This document shows positions 20,234 to 30,220 of a stretch of DNA of 64,000 bases, one piece after another. A program made the translations under genes and the position numbers. Where the stretch lies: contig CAWDUI010000055.1 of the NCBI GenBank assembly GCA_963805445.1, positions 433,646-497,645 of the forward strand. Direction: 5' to 3'. Every line of letters begins with the position of its first letter. Positions within the stretch are counted from its first letter, which is position 1. The DNA is from JAENVT01 sp963805445 (GTDB lineage: Bacteria > Actinomycetota > Acidimicrobiia > Acidimicrobiales > Ilumatobacteraceae). A model generated the notes under the pieces. That model searched no databases, was not told where the DNA came from, and saw only the letters and a program-made list of their open reading frames with translations.

Positions 20234-21403
20234 CTAGCCGAGGCGCTCGATGAGGGTGGCGTTGGCCATGCCTCCCCCTTCGCACATGGTCTGCAGCCCG
20301 AAGCGGCCGCCGGTGCGCTCGAGCTCGTTGAGCAGGGTGATCATCAAGCGTGCACCCGAGGCGCCGAGCGGATGCCCCAGCGCGATGGCTCCACCGTTGA
20401 CATTGACCTTGCTCATGTCGGGGTGCAGTTCCTTCTCCCACGCGAGGACAACCGACGCAAACGCCTCGTTGATCTCGATCAGGTCGATGTCGTCGATCGA
20501 CATGCCGGCCCGAGCCAACAACTTCTCCGTTGCCGGAATTGGTGCGGTCAGCATCAGCCTCGGGTCGGCTCCGGCCAGGGAGAAGTTCACGAACCTGGCC
20601 CGCGGGGTGAGACCGAGCTCCGCAGCCTTCTCCTCACTCATGATCAGCAGTGCCGACGCGCCGTCGGTGATCTGCGACGAGTTGCCGGCCGTGACACGTC
20701 CGCCATCCTCTTCGGTTCGGAACACGGGCTTCAACTTGGCCAGCGACTCCATGGTCGTCTCGCGCAAGCCTTCGTCGATCGACATCATCTCGCCATTGGC
20801 GCCGAGCACCGGCAGGATCTCGGCCTGGAACCGACCTTCGGCGGTGGCTTTCGCCGCGTACTGCTGGGAACGCACGCCGAATTCATCGAGATCATCTCGT
20901 GACAGCCCCCACTTGTCGGCGATCAACTCGGCCGAGATGCCCTGGGGCACCAGTCCACCACTCGGCGCATAGCGGGCACCGACCTTTGGCCCGTAGGGGA
21001 AGCCGAACTTGCCGTCGACCATCGATGCCCCCATCGGCACTCGGGTCATCACCTCGACACCCGCAGCTACCACGACGTCGTAGGCGCCGGCGATCACCCC
21101 TTGGGCAGCGAAGTGAGCCGCCTGCTGGCTCGACCCGCACTGGCGATCGATCGTGGTGCCAGGCACTGACTCGGGCCAGCCGGCCGCCAGAACTGCGTTG
21201 CGGGCCACGTTGACCGCCTGCTCACCGACCTGCATCACACAGCCCATCACCACATCGTCGACGATCCCAGGGTCGATGCCCGTGCGGTCGATGAGGGCCT
21301 TCAGCGTCTCTGCGGCAAGGTCGACCGGGTGCCAATCCTTGAGCTTGCCGTTGCGGCGACCAAGTGGCGTTCGGATTGCATCGACGATGACAGCGGTGGG
21401 CAT
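20234..21403 (-). CDS. Acetyl-CoA C-acyltransferase (thiolase)
   Basis: 389 residues, ATG at 21403 preceded by AAAGGGGAT. Thiolase landmarks: DRQCGSSQQA with the acylated Cys89, INEAFAS, GGAIALGHPLGASGAR with the catalytic His, and MCEGGGMANA with the second Cys. It cleaves 3-ketoacyl-CoA in beta-oxidation or condenses two acyl-CoAs. The divergently transcribed acyl-CoA ligase 115 bases away points to fatty-acid degradation. Substrate chain length cannot be read from the sequence. Confidence 0.92.
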   Translation of the reverse strand: MPTAVIVDAIRTPLGRRNGKLKDWHPVDLAAETLKALIDRTGIDPGIVDDVVMGCVMQVGEQAVNVARNAVLAAGWPESVPGTTIDRQCGSSQQAAHFAAQGVIAGAYDVVVAAGVEVMTRVPMGASMVDGKFGFPYGPKVGARYAPSGGLVPQGISAELIADKWGLSRDDLDEFGVRSQQYAAKATAEGRFQAEILPVLGANGEMMSIDEGLRETTMESLAKLKPVFRTEEDGGRVTAGNSSQITDGASALLIMSEEKAAELGLTPRARFVNFSLAGADPRLMLTAPIPATEKLLARAGMSIDDIDLIEINEAFASVVLAWEKELHPDMSKVNVNGGAIALGHPLGASGARLMITLLNELERTGGRFGLQTMCEGGGMANATLIERLG

Positions 21404-21517
21404 GACAGATCCCCTTTGATGGTGGGCTTCATTGCAGTCTGCAACGTGCCGGACCCGAGACTCAAACCGAACGGAGCGCCTGGACCGACCGGCAGCTCGG
21501 CGTGAGAGAATGGCGAT

Positions 21518-23341
21518 ATGCCACAAATCTCCATCGAAGAGGTCCACAACGCCGTCGCCGACACCACCGCGCCGCAGTTGTTCTTGAAGTTGGTCGGTGA
21601 GCAGCCCAACCTTCCTGCGCTCCATGCCATCGATGGCGACGCGCCCGGGTCGTGGCGAGTGTGGACCATGCGCGACTACGCCGACACCACGGCCAAGGCT
21701 GTCGCGGGATTGCGCCAGGCCGGCCTGGTCGCCGAACAGCGGATCCTGCTGATGATGCGCAACCGCCCCGAGTTTCACTGGTTCGACCTGGCCGCCCAGT
21801 TCTTGCGAGCCACACCCGTCAGCATCTACAACTCCTCGTCACCCGAGGAGATCCAGTACCTCGCCGTACACGCCGAGGCCGAGATCGCGATCGTCGAGGA
21901 CACTGCGTTTCTCGAGCGGTTGCTGAAGGTCCGCGACGAGTTGCCCATGCTCAAGCAGATCTACGTGATCGACCCGCCGGCCGAAGGTTGTCCCGACGGC
22001 GTGCAGCCCGCCTCGGTGCTGATGGACAAGGGCTCGGCCGATCTCGATGCCCTCGGCGCCGAGATCCGCCCCGACGACATCGCCACCTTGATCTACACCA
22101 GCGGCACGACCGGACCCCCGAAGGGCGTGATGATCAGCCAGTACAACGTCGTGTACACCGTCGAATCACTGCGCAACAGCTTCGGCCTCGACGACTTCGC
22201 CGGCCGACGCGTCGTCAGCTACCTGCCGATGGCGCACATCGCCGAGCGGATGATGAGCCACTACCAGCAACTCATCCTCGGCTACAGCGTCTACTGCTGC
22301 CCCGACGCGAACCAGTTGTCGTCCTATCTCAAAGAGGCCCACCCCGAGATCGTGTTCGGCGTGCCCCGCGTCTGGGAGAAGATCTACAACGGCGTCAACG
22401 CCGCGCTGGCGGCCAACCCCGAGAACAAGGCGAAGTTCGACGAGGGTGTTGCCGCGGCCATCGCCATCAAGGCTGCCGAACGAGACGGGACCGCCACCAA
22501 GGAGCAACTCGACACCTGGGCGTTCCTCGACGCGGTTGCGTTCGCCAACGTGCGCGCCCTGGTCGGCCTCGACGCCATCGTGGCTGCGGTCACCGGGGCC
22601 GCGGCCATCCCTCGCCCCATCCTGGAGTGGTACAACGCGATCGGCGTGCCACTCAGCGAGATCTACGGCATGAGCGAGTCGAGCGGCCCGATGACGTGGA
22701 GCCCGAACGCAAATCGCCCTGGCTCGGTCGGACAGCCCATTCCGGGATGCGAGGTGAAGCTGGCCGACGACGGCGAAGTGCTGTGTCGTGGCGGCAACGT
22801 GTTCAACGGGTACTACCGACTCCCCGACAAGACGGCCGAAACCGTCGTCGACGGCTGGCTCTGCTCGGGCGACATCGGCGTGCTCGATGAGGACGGCTAC
22901 CTCCGCATCGTCGATCGGAAGAAGGAGTTGATCATCACCTCCGGCGGCAAGAACATCAGCCCTGCCAACCTGGAAGCTGCCCTCAAGACCATCCCGCTGA
23001 TCGGCCAGGCGGCTGCGATCGGCGACAACCGCAAGTTCTGCTCGGCGATCCTGGTGCTCGACCCCGAAGCGGCCCGTGTGTGGGCAGACCAGCATGGCCG
23101 GCCGGGTGCATCACCGGTGGAGCTGGCGGCCGATCCGGAGGTGATCGCCGAGGTGCAGCGCGACGTCGACGAAGTCAACAAGCAGTTCGCCCAGGTCGAG
23201 CAGATCAAGAAGTTCGCACTTGTCGGCGAGGAGTGGCTCCCCGACAGCGACATGCTGACTCCGACCTCGAAACTCAAGCGACGCGGCGTGACTGCCCGAT
23301 ACGCCAACGAGATCGAGGCGATGTACCGAGGCCTCGACTGA
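21518..23341 (+). CDS. Long-chain fatty-acid-CoA ligase (FadD15-type, AMP-forming)
   Basis: 607 residues of the ANL superfamily. The P-loop TLIYTSGTTGPPKGVM, the YGMSESSG block, GWLCSGDIG and DRKKELIITSGGKNISPANL are all present, with the catalytic C-terminal lysine region. The length and the YLPMAHIAERM block fit the FACS subgroup that activates long-chain fatty acids via acyl-adenylate. It shares a short divergent promoter region with the thiolase gene, suggesting joint control of fatty-acid use. Confidence 0.92.
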   Translation: MPQISIEEVHNAVADTTAPQLFLKLVGEQPNLPALHAIDGDAPGSWRVWTMRDYADTTAKAVAGLRQAGLVAEQRILLMMRNRPEFHWFDLAAQFLRATPVSIYNSSSPEEIQYLAVHAEAEIAIVEDTAFLERLLKVRDELPMLKQIYVIDPPAEGCPDGVQPASVLMDKGSADLDALGAEIRPDDIATLIYTSGTTGPPKGVMISQYNVVYTVESLRNSFGLDDFAGRRVVSYLPMAHIAERMMSHYQQLILGYSVYCCPDANQLSSYLKEAHPEIVFGVPRVWEKIYNGVNAALAANPENKAKFDEGVAAAIAIKAAERDGTATKEQLDTWAFLDAVAFANVRALVGLDAIVAAVTGAAAIPRPILEWYNAIGVPLSEIYGMSESSGPMTWSPNANRPGSVGQPIPGCEVKLADDGEVLCRGGNVFNGYYRLPDKTAETVVDGWLCSGDIGVLDEDGYLRIVDRKKELIITSGGKNISPANLEAALKTIPLIGQAAAIGDNRKFCSAILVLDPEAARVWADQHGRPGASPVELAADPEVIAEVQRDVDEVNKQFAQVEQIKKFALVGEEWLPDSDMLTPTSKLKRRGVTARYANEIEAMYRGLD

Positions 23342-23347
23342 TCCCGG

Positions 23348-23785
23348 CTAGTTCGCCAGCTTGCCGACGATCCGCTGCAGCGCGGCGATGTCGGTGTCGG
23401 TCAGCGCACTGGCGAAGTGCTGTTGCACCCTGCGTCGATAGGTGACGTTGGCGTCGCGCCACTCGGCCCGGCCCTCGCGCGTCAGCGAGACGGTGACGGC
23501 CCGCTTGTCGTCGGGCGTCGGGGTAGCGGCTCGACGGACGAAGCCGGCCTCCTCGAGGCGGTCGAGGCGGCGCGACAGGCTCGAGGGCAGCTCGTGCAGC
23601 ACGTCGCGTAGATCACCGACGCGCATCAACCCACCCGACGCCTGCAACGCGGCGAGGATCTCGAACCATGACAGTGGGAGGTCGTAGTCCTCGAGCAATC
23701 CGGATTCGACCTTGCGCTGCAGATCGGCTGCGACCACACCGAGCGCACGCCATGCGGCCACACGGCCGGCGTCGAGCCGCGGCAT
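23348..23785 (-). CDS. MarR-family transcriptional regulator
   Basis: 145 residues with the MarR winged helix: LSWFEILAALQASGG, LRDVLHELPSSLSRRLDRLEEAGFV (recognition helix) and wing PDDKRAVTVSLT. The start ATG at 23785 is three bases after the stop of the aminotransferase gene, so the two are probably one operon. Ligand and targets unknown; control of the aminotransferase operon or of the adjacent fadD is plausible. Confidence 0.88.
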   Translation of the reverse strand: MPRLDAGRVAAWRALGVVAADLQRKVESGLLEDYDLPLSWFEILAALQASGGLMRVGDLRDVLHELPSSLSRRLDRLEEAGFVRRAATPTPDDKRAVTVSLTREGRAEWRDANVTYRRRVQQHFASALTDTDIAALQRIVGKLAN

Positions 23786-23788
23786 GTA

Positions 23789-25022
23789 CTACGCGGTGGC
23801 TTTGAGCGCGGCAGCGAACGCTGCAAGACCGAGATCGATCTCCCGTTCGTTGACCACCAGCGGCGGCATCCACCGCAAGCACTTGCCGTAGGTCCCGGCG
23901 TTCATCACGATCATGTGCCCCTCTTCGAGGCAGTGCTTCTGGACCGCCGCGACACGGGCCGCGTCGTGGAACTCGGTACCGACCATCAGCCCGAGTCCGC
24001 GGACTTGAGCGATGACATCGTGCTCTTGGGCCAGCTCGCGGATTCCTGCCTGCAGCTGTGCACCGCGCTCCACCACGTTCTCCAAGAAGCCCGGCTCGCT
24101 CATCACCTCGATCGTGGCCAGCGCTGCGGCACACCCCATCGCGTTGCCGCCATAGGTGCCACCGTGGCTGCCGGTCGGCCACTTGTCGTCGAGCTCGCGG
24201 ACGCGTACCGAGGGCGGCGAACGGGAAGCCACTGGCGATGCCCTTGGCCATGCAGATGATGTCGGGCTCGATGTCGTAGTGCTCGACCGCGAACATCTTG
24301 CCGGTTCGACCAAAGCCGCTCTGCACCTCGTCGGCGATGAACATGATCCCGTGCTGACGGCAGCGTTCGACGAGGCCCGTGATGAACGCATGGGGAGCGG
24401 GGATGTAGCCGCCTTCACCGAGCACCGGCTCGAGGATCACCGCGGCGGTCTCTTCGGGCGCGGTCATCGACTTCAACAGGTGATCGAAGCCCTTCAGTGC
24501 TTCGGCAACGGCAGCGTCTTGGTCCGCGGCCAACGGGTCGGGATATGGGGCGACGAACACGCCGGCCGGCAAGGCGAAGTGACCGGCGCGGTAGCCCGTC
24601 TTCGAGGTCGTCATGGCCATCGCCATGTGCGTGCGACCGTGGAAGCTGCCACTGAACACCACGGTGTGCGGGCGCTTGGTGACCTGTTTGGCCAACTTGA
24701 TCGCCGCCTCGGTGATCTCCGCGCCGGAGTTGGCGTAGAAGAACGTATCGATCGAGCCCGGCGCCAACTCACTGAGCTTGGCAGCCAACGGCTCGAGCAA
24801 GTCGTGCCGGTAGACGTTGACCTGCGCGTGGATGAACCGCTGGGCTTGCTCGCCGATCGCCTTGGCGACGTGCGGGTGGGCGTGACCGGTGGAGTTGACG
24901 GCGATGCCCGCGGCAAAGTCGAGATACTCCTCGCCATCGGTTGTCGTGACCCAGCACCCCTTGCCGCTGACAACCTGCAGCGGGGTGACGGAGAACCACA
25001 CGTTGGACAGATGTGATGTCAT
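23789..25022 (-). CDS. gabT: Class III aminotransferase (4-aminobutyrate aminotransferase-like), one frameshift
   Basis: About 410 residues after joining two frames near 24210. PLP fold-type I class III features: YLDFAAGIAVNSTGHAHP, FFYANSGAEITEAAIKLA, VFSGSFHGRT, EPVLGEGGYIP, FIADEVQSGFGRTGKMFA and IICMAKGIASGFP, which carries the PLP lysine; the second frame supplies HGGTYGGNAMGCAAALATIE and RGLGLMVGTEF. Closest in pattern to GabT, which converts 4-aminobutyrate to succinate semialdehyde, but related diamine or beta-alanine transaminases cannot be excluded. Cotranscribed with marR. A second aminotransferase of the same class lies at 30.2-31.4 kb. Confidence 0.82.
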
Positions 25023-25070
25023 GCGGGCAATGCTACGCCGCCCGTCACAGCAGGTCGACAGCCGAGAAAC

Positions 25071-27392
25071 TCAGTTGGCGAACGCTGCTGCGAGCACGTC
25101 GCCATAGGTGTCGGCGAGGTGGAACGTCATTGCCTCGCGGACCTTCTCGGGCACGTCTTCGAGATCGGGACCATTGCGCTTCGGCAGAATGACTTCGGTG
25201 AGGCCGGCACGATGCGCGGCAAGCACCTTCTGCTTGAGCCCGCCGATCGGCAGGACTTTGCCCTGCAACGTGATCTCACCCGTCATGCCAACAGTCGGCT
25301 TGACCGCTCGATCGGTCAGCAGCGAGACCAGCGCAGTGGTCATGGTGATGCCTGCCGAAGGACCGTCCTTCGGAACCGCGCCGGCGGGCACGTGCACGTG
25401 CACCCGCTTGTTCATCGTCGCCAGATCGACACCGAGCTCCTCGGCATGCGACCGCACGTAGCTCAGGGCGATCTGCGCGCTCTCCTTCATCACGTCACCC
25501 AGCTGACCGGTGAGGGTCAGCGACGGCTCACCGTCCACCGCGAGGGGGAACGCCGTCGTCTCGATGAACAGCACGTCGCCACCCATACCGGTGACGGCCA
25601 GACCGGTCGCCACGCCGGGCACGTTGGTGCGCTCCGGGATCTCGTCGTCGACCTTCACACGACCGAGCCACGTACGCACATCGCCGGCATCCACCACCAG
25701 AGGGGTTGACCCGTCGGAGGTGGCAACCTTGGCGGCGATCTTGCGGGTCAGCTTGCCGAGCTCGCGCTCCAGAGACCGCACACCTGCCTCGCGGGTGTAG
25801 CCCGTGATGGTTGCCCGAAGCGCGGCCTCGGTCAGCTCCACCTCGTCGGCTCGCAATCCGGCGAGCTCGATCTGGCGCGGCAACAGGTAGCGCTCGGCGA
25901 TGAACACCTTCTCGTCCTCGGTGTACCCATCGAGGCGGATGAACTCCATCCGGTCGAGCAGCGGCGCCGGGATGGTGTCGGCCACGTTGGCGGTGGCGAT
26001 GAACACGACGTTGCTGAGGTCGAGGTCGACCTCGAGGTAGTGGTCGCGGAACGTGTGGTTCTGCGCCGGGTCGAGCACTTCGAGCAGAGCGGCAGTGGGA
26101 TCGCCGCTCCATCCTCCGGCACTCAACTTGTCGACCTCGTCGAGCAGCACGACAGGGTTCATCGAACCGGCCTCGATGATCGCCCGAGCGATCCGACCCG
26201 GCTGGCTGCCGACGTAGGTGCGACGGTGGCCGCGGATCTCGGCCTCGTCACGCACCCCGCCGAGCGAGACGCGCACGAACTTGCGACCCATCGCCCTTGC
26301 CACCGACTCGCCAAGGCTGGTCTTGCCCACGCCGGGAGGACCGACGAGCGTGAGCACCGCCCCGGATTGGCGGGCCGAACCCTCGGCGGGTTGCACGTCG
26401 CGCGCCACGCGCAGCTTGCGGACGGCGAGGAACTCGACGATGCGGTCCTTGACCTCGTCGAGCCCGTAGTGATCGGCGTCGAGCACTGCGCGCGCCTGCT
26501 CGAGATCGAGCTGCTCGTCGGTGCGGGTGTTCCAGGGCAGCTCGAAGATGCGGTCGAGCCAGGTACGGATCCACGAGTGCTCCGGTGATTGCTGGCTCAT
26601 GTGCTCGAGCCGGTCGATCTCCTTGTTCACCGCGTTGGCGGCTTTCTCCGGCAGCGCCAGCTCGGCCAGCTTGGCGCGGTACTGCCCGACGACATCGTCG
26701 TCGCCCTCGCCCAACTCCTTGCGGATGGCGGCCAGCTGCTGGCGGAGCAGGTACTCGCGCTGCTGCTTGTCGACACCCTCGGTGACGTCGGCGCGAATCT
26801 GCGCGGTGACCAGCAACTCGGCGAGGTGGCCCTTGGCCCACTCGGTGACGAGGTCGATCCGTTCGCCGATGTCGATGGCGGCGAGCACGGCGACGTGGTG
26901 CTCGAGATCGGCCTCACTCCATGTCGTGACAGCGTCGGCCAACTGGCCCGGGTCGGCGACACTGCGCAGGATCTCGGGCAGCCGGCGACTGTTGCGCAGC
27001 TTGGCGATCTCGTCGAGCACGACGCGCAGCTCCCGCGTCGCCGCCTCGACCCGCGGGCTCGGGCGGGCGTCGCTGAGCAGCTCGACCTCGACGTGATCGC
27101 TGCCCCGCTCGCTCGGGTGACGGGCGACGATGCGGGCCCGTACCTCGGCCTGCACGATTGCCGCCATCTCGCCGTTGGGCATGGCCCCGGTGTTGGGGAC
27201 TCGGGCCACCACGCCGATCTCGCCGGCAGCCTCGTTGTGGAGCACGAGCCGACCGTCGCCGGCAGATGCAGCTTCGACAGCTGCACGGGCGGCATCGGAC
27301 GACAGGGCAAACGTGAAGACCGTGCCTGGCAGCACCACCGTGGGCACGGTGAGCAACGGCAGGGTGAGCTGGCGTGTGTGGAGATCGGTCAT
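25071..27392 (-). CDS. lon: ATP-dependent protease Lon
   Basis: 773 residues from ATG at 27392. N-terminal LON substrate-binding domain, central AAA+ module with Walker A GPPGVGKTSLG and Walker B PVVLLDEVDKL, sensor region TANVADTIPAPLLDRME, and a C-terminal serine-lysine protease domain with PKDGPSAGITM (catalytic Ser) and GEITLQGKVLPIGGLKQK (catalytic Lys region). Degrades misfolded and regulatory proteins in the cytoplasm. An upstream in-frame ATG at 27482 would extend the protein with atypical sequence and was not chosen. Confidence 0.95.
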   Translation of the reverse strand: MTDLHTRQLTLPLLTVPTVVLPGTVFTFALSSDAARAAVEAASAGDGRLVLHNEAAGEIGVVARVPNTGAMPNGEMAAIVQAEVRARIVARHPSERGSDHVEVELLSDARPSPRVEAATRELRVVLDEIAKLRNSRRLPEILRSVADPGQLADAVTTWSEADLEHHVAVLAAIDIGERIDLVTEWAKGHLAELLVTAQIRADVTEGVDKQQREYLLRQQLAAIRKELGEGDDDVVGQYRAKLAELALPEKAANAVNKEIDRLEHMSQQSPEHSWIRTWLDRIFELPWNTRTDEQLDLEQARAVLDADHYGLDEVKDRIVEFLAVRKLRVARDVQPAEGSARQSGAVLTLVGPPGVGKTSLGESVARAMGRKFVRVSLGGVRDEAEIRGHRRTYVGSQPGRIARAIIEAGSMNPVVLLDEVDKLSAGGWSGDPTAALLEVLDPAQNHTFRDHYLEVDLDLSNVVFIATANVADTIPAPLLDRMEFIRLDGYTEDEKVFIAERYLLPRQIELAGLRADEVELTEAALRATITGYTREAGVRSLERELGKLTRKIAAKVATSDGSTPLVVDAGDVRTWLGRVKVDDEIPERTNVPGVATGLAVTGMGGDVLFIETTAFPLAVDGEPSLTLTGQLGDVMKESAQIALSYVRSHAEELGVDLATMNKRVHVHVPAGAVPKDGPSAGITMTTALVSLLTDRAVKPTVGMTGEITLQGKVLPIGGLKQKVLAAHRAGLTEVILPKRNGPDLEDVPEKVREAMTFHLADTYGDVLAAAFAN

Positions 27393-27439
27393 GCGTGTGG
27401 AGGGTAACGACACAAAACTTGAGTTGCTACCGCTCAGCT

Positions 27440-28660
27440 TTATTGCACCATGGCAGTGGCATAGGCCACAGCGTCGTCCCAAGACGCCCGCTCGCCGATC
27501 GCTTTGCGCATGCGCATGACGGGTTTGGGCATGCCAACGCCCAGGACGCCGCGCAACCGGCCGGCATGGCCGTAGATGGCCATGAACTTGCCGTCGAGGT
27601 CGCCGGTGATCACGCGCACCTCGTCGTCACCGTGAGCACGCCCGACGAACTGGATGCGGCTGTCGAACTGGTCGCTCCAGAAGAACGGCACCGGTGCATA
27701 CGGCGTCCGCTCCCTGCCGGCCAGCTCGGCCAGCAGGTTGGCGGCAGCGGCCGATCCCTGCTCGGCGGCATTGGTCCAGTGCTCGACCCGCATCTCCTCG
27801 CCGGCGTCGCCGAACAGTGGGTTCACCCAGCGGGCGCAATCGCCGGCCGCGTAGACGTGCGGCGCGGCGCGCAGCGCCTCGTCGCAGACGATGCCGTCAC
27901 GGAGCTCCAGCCCACTGCCGGCCAGCCACTCGGTCACAGGCGACACGCCGATTCCGACCACGACCACATCGGCCGGAACCACCTCGCCGTCGGCCAGGCG
28001 CACGCCGGTCACCCGCCCGCCCTCGCCTTCGATGCCGGCAACCTGCACCCCACACCTCACGTTCACACCGTGGCGCGTCTGCACACGGGCGACGACCTCG
28101 CCCATCTCGGCCCCCAGTCCACGCATCATCGGCGCCGGCGCCCCTTCCAGCACGGTGACCGAGCAACCCGTCTGCGTTGCGGTCGCAGCGACCTCGAGAC
28201 CGATGAAGCCGGCACCGATCACGACCACCCGTGGGTGATCGGCCAGGCGTCGTCGAAGGTCGAGCGAGTCGTCGAGTGTGCGCAACATCGTGACGCCGTC
28301 GAGCGCCGGTTGGCCGGGTAGGGACCGTGGCGCGCTGCCAGTGGCGATGATCACACCGTCACCGACCACGACCTCACCGGTGTCCAACGTGACCGACCGA
28401 GCGAGGGCATCGAACGCAGTGGCCCGCACCCCCAGGCGAAGGTCGAGATCCGACTCGGCCAACGCCTCGGGCTTGCGCAACAGGATGCGATCAGGCTCCA
28501 TCTCACCCTTCAGCAGCGACTTGCTCAGCGGCGGCCTGTCGTAGGGCTGATGCGCTTCTTCCCCGATCAGCGTGATCGTGGCGGTGTACCCGCCGTTGCG
28601 CAACGACTCGCATGCCCACAAACCAGCCAAGGAGGCGCCGACGACCACGATCCGATCCAT
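27440..28660 (-). CDS. FAD-dependent NAD(P)H:ferredoxin/rubredoxin-type reductase
   Basis: 406 residues. First dinucleotide fold VVVGASLAGLWACESL at the N-terminus binds FAD, DRPPLSKSLL is the family signature, a second Rossmann motif VVVIGAGFIGLEVAATA binds NAD(P)H, and VYAAGDCARW is the FAD-ribityl site. The C-terminal region (VPFFWSDQFDSRIQFVG) is that of ferredoxin reductases such as rhodocoxin and putidaredoxin reductase. It passes electrons to a ferredoxin for a P450 or dioxygenase; no partner gene is adjacent. Confidence 0.9.
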   Translation of the reverse strand: MDRIVVVGASLAGLWACESLRNGGYTATITLIGEEAHQPYDRPPLSKSLLKGEMEPDRILLRKPEALAESDLDLRLGVRATAFDALARSVTLDTGEVVVGDGVIIATGSAPRSLPGQPALDGVTMLRTLDDSLDLRRRLADHPRVVVIGAGFIGLEVAATATQTGCSVTVLEGAPAPMMRGLGAEMGEVVARVQTRHGVNVRCGVQVAGIEGEGGRVTGVRLADGEVVPADVVVVGIGVSPVTEWLAGSGLELRDGIVCDEALRAAPHVYAAGDCARWVNPLFGDAGEEMRVEHWTNAAEQGSAAAANLLAELAGRERTPYAPVPFFWSDQFDSRIQFVGRAHGDDEVRVITGDLDGKFMAIYGHAGRLRGVLGVGMPKPVMRMRKAIGERASWDDAVAYATAMVQ

Positions 28661-28698
28661 GGGGATGCAGCTTCGCGCATCGCCCTACGATCGTCGTG

Positions 28699-29067
28699 AT
28701 GAGCGAAACGATCACCCTCGAGGGCTGGCGCGGCCCGTGGTCCGACGACGACAAGGACGCCAACCTGAAGGCCGACATCGCCCTCTACGCACAGGTCGAT
28801 CCGCTGCGCACCGTTCGGGGCCTGTCGGACTCGATCGACGTGCCGGTCGGCGCGATCGTGCACTACGTGCTGGCTCGCTGGGCCAGTGAGGGCGCCTCGG
28901 GCCTGCTGGAGCTCGGGCCGACGATGTCTCGCCGCTTGCACGAGGTGTGCACCGACGCCGAAGCGGTGGCGACCGACCAGGCTCGGCTCGCCGCATACGA
29001 ACAGCTTCGGCAGATGATCTCGTGGCTCAACTATCCGCTCGAGCACCCCGAGGTCTACGACACGTAG
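28699..29067 (+). CDS. Conserved hypothetical protein (DUF6027-like)
   Basis: 122 residues from ATG at 28699. Sequence LKADIALYAQVDPLRTVRGL and VPVGAIVHYVLARWASEG, then MSRRLHEVCTDA and LRQMISWLNYPLE. This matches my memory of the small soluble actinobacterial DUF6027 family; no function is known. Divergent from the reductase, with only 38 bases between starts. Confidence 0.75.
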   Translation: MSETITLEGWRGPWSDDDKDANLKADIALYAQVDPLRTVRGLSDSIDVPVGAIVHYVLARWASEGASGLLELGPTMSRRLHEVCTDAEAVATDQARLAAYEQLRQMISWLNYPLEHPEVYDT

Positions 29068-29071
29068 GACG

Positions 29072-30220
29072 CTAGGTGCACTGCGTGCAGTGCACGTCGG
29101 GATCGGGCCGGCGACGGACGAGATCACTGACCCAATCGACCAGCGGCACGCCCTCCACCGTCTCGGTGTAGAAGGCCGGATTGCTGAGCACGGTATGGCC
29201 TTGGCCGGGGGCGATGTAGCTGCGCAGGTCGACGCCGGCCGCCTCGATCAGGGTCTCGTTGCCGTCGATCATCGAAACGAGGTCCTCGGTCGGGAACCCG
29301 AGGAGGCTGGAGAAGATCTTCTGGACGAAGTCGTTGGCGTAGTCGTGACGTCCGAAGATGATCTGCGGGTCGTGCTTGGCGGCCTGCACGAACAGTTCGG
29401 GGGCACCCCAGTCGGCCGCGGTCAGGCCGGCATTCTCGGGCCACGGTGGGATGGCCGCCTCCGTCCCCCACAACGCACCGACTCGGGCGTTGACCGCCGA
29501 GTCTGCGGGGTATGCGCCTGATCCGTCGGCAAGCACCGTGATCGCTGATGCGGGCAAGAGATCATGCGCCAGACCTGCGTACAGAGGCGTCGGCAGCGAG
29601 CCCGCACTCTCACCGGTGACTACCAGCTGCGCTGTGTCGGGAAACTCGGCGGCGAGGGCCTTCAAGGCCGTCGATGCATTGATCGAGCCCTTGTGCTGCA
29701 CGGTCAGCTCGGGGCCGTACACGTGTGTGGCCGTGCCGAGGTGAACATCCCCGGTGCAGTACGGGGCGAAGACGAAGGAGTAGCCGGCCAGCGGGTTGCG
29801 GTCATCAGCGAAATCGAAGATGCCACTCGAGTAGTTGTTGGGATCATCGTCTGCCCCGATCGAGTGGCGGTACGCAGGGCTGCCAAAGCCGCAGGTGAGG
29901 GCGTCGACACACGCTCCACCGCCTTCGAGGAAGAACACGACCTTGCTCGGATCGCCCCGGTGGATCCAGTAGCTGTACGGACTGCCGTCGGCACACATGC
30001 ACTCGCTCGGCGCGGTGACCTGTTCCCACCCCGCAGCAGGTGCGACCGAGGTGGTGGGCGACGTGACCGGCGGCGGTGATGTGGTGGCGGCGACCGTGGT
30101 CGTCACCGCCGCAGAGGGCGGGACCGTGGCCGGTGCGGTCGACGACGAGGTCGACGATGTGTCTGAGCACCCGGCAGTGACGCCGAGCAGCACCAATGTG
30201 ATCGCGACGAAACGCCTCAC
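29072..30220 (-). CDS. Pectinacetylesterase-family (Notum-like) lipoprotein
   Basis: 382 residues. Signal with lipobox VTAGC, then a long Thr/Ser/Pro linker and a hydrolase domain. FFLEGGGACVDALTC is the oxyanion-hole block, GESAGSLPTPLYA carries the nucleophile Ser and GQGHTVL the catalytic His, all typical of the PAE family. Probably a surface-anchored carboxylesterase; the natural substrate is unknown. GTG start overlaps the stop of the upstream aminotransferase gene (GTGA), so the two are coupled. Confidence 0.75.
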   Translation of the reverse strand: MRRFVAITLVLLGVTAGCSDTSSTSSSTAPATVPPSAAVTTTVAATTSPPPVTSPTTSVAPAAGWEQVTAPSECMCADGSPYSYWIHRGDPSKVVFFLEGGGACVDALTCGFGSPAYRHSIGADDDPNNYSSGIFDFADDRNPLAGYSFVFAPYCTGDVHLGTATHVYGPELTVQHKGSINASTALKALAAEFPDTAQLVVTGESAGSLPTPLYAGLAHDLLPASAITVLADGSGAYPADSAVNARVGALWGTEAAIPPWPENAGLTAADWGAPELFVQAAKHDPQIIFGRHDYANDFVQKIFSSLLGFPTEDLVSMIDGNETLIEAAGVDLRSYIAPGQGHTVLSNPAFYTETVEGVPLVDWVSDLVRRRPDPDVHCTQCT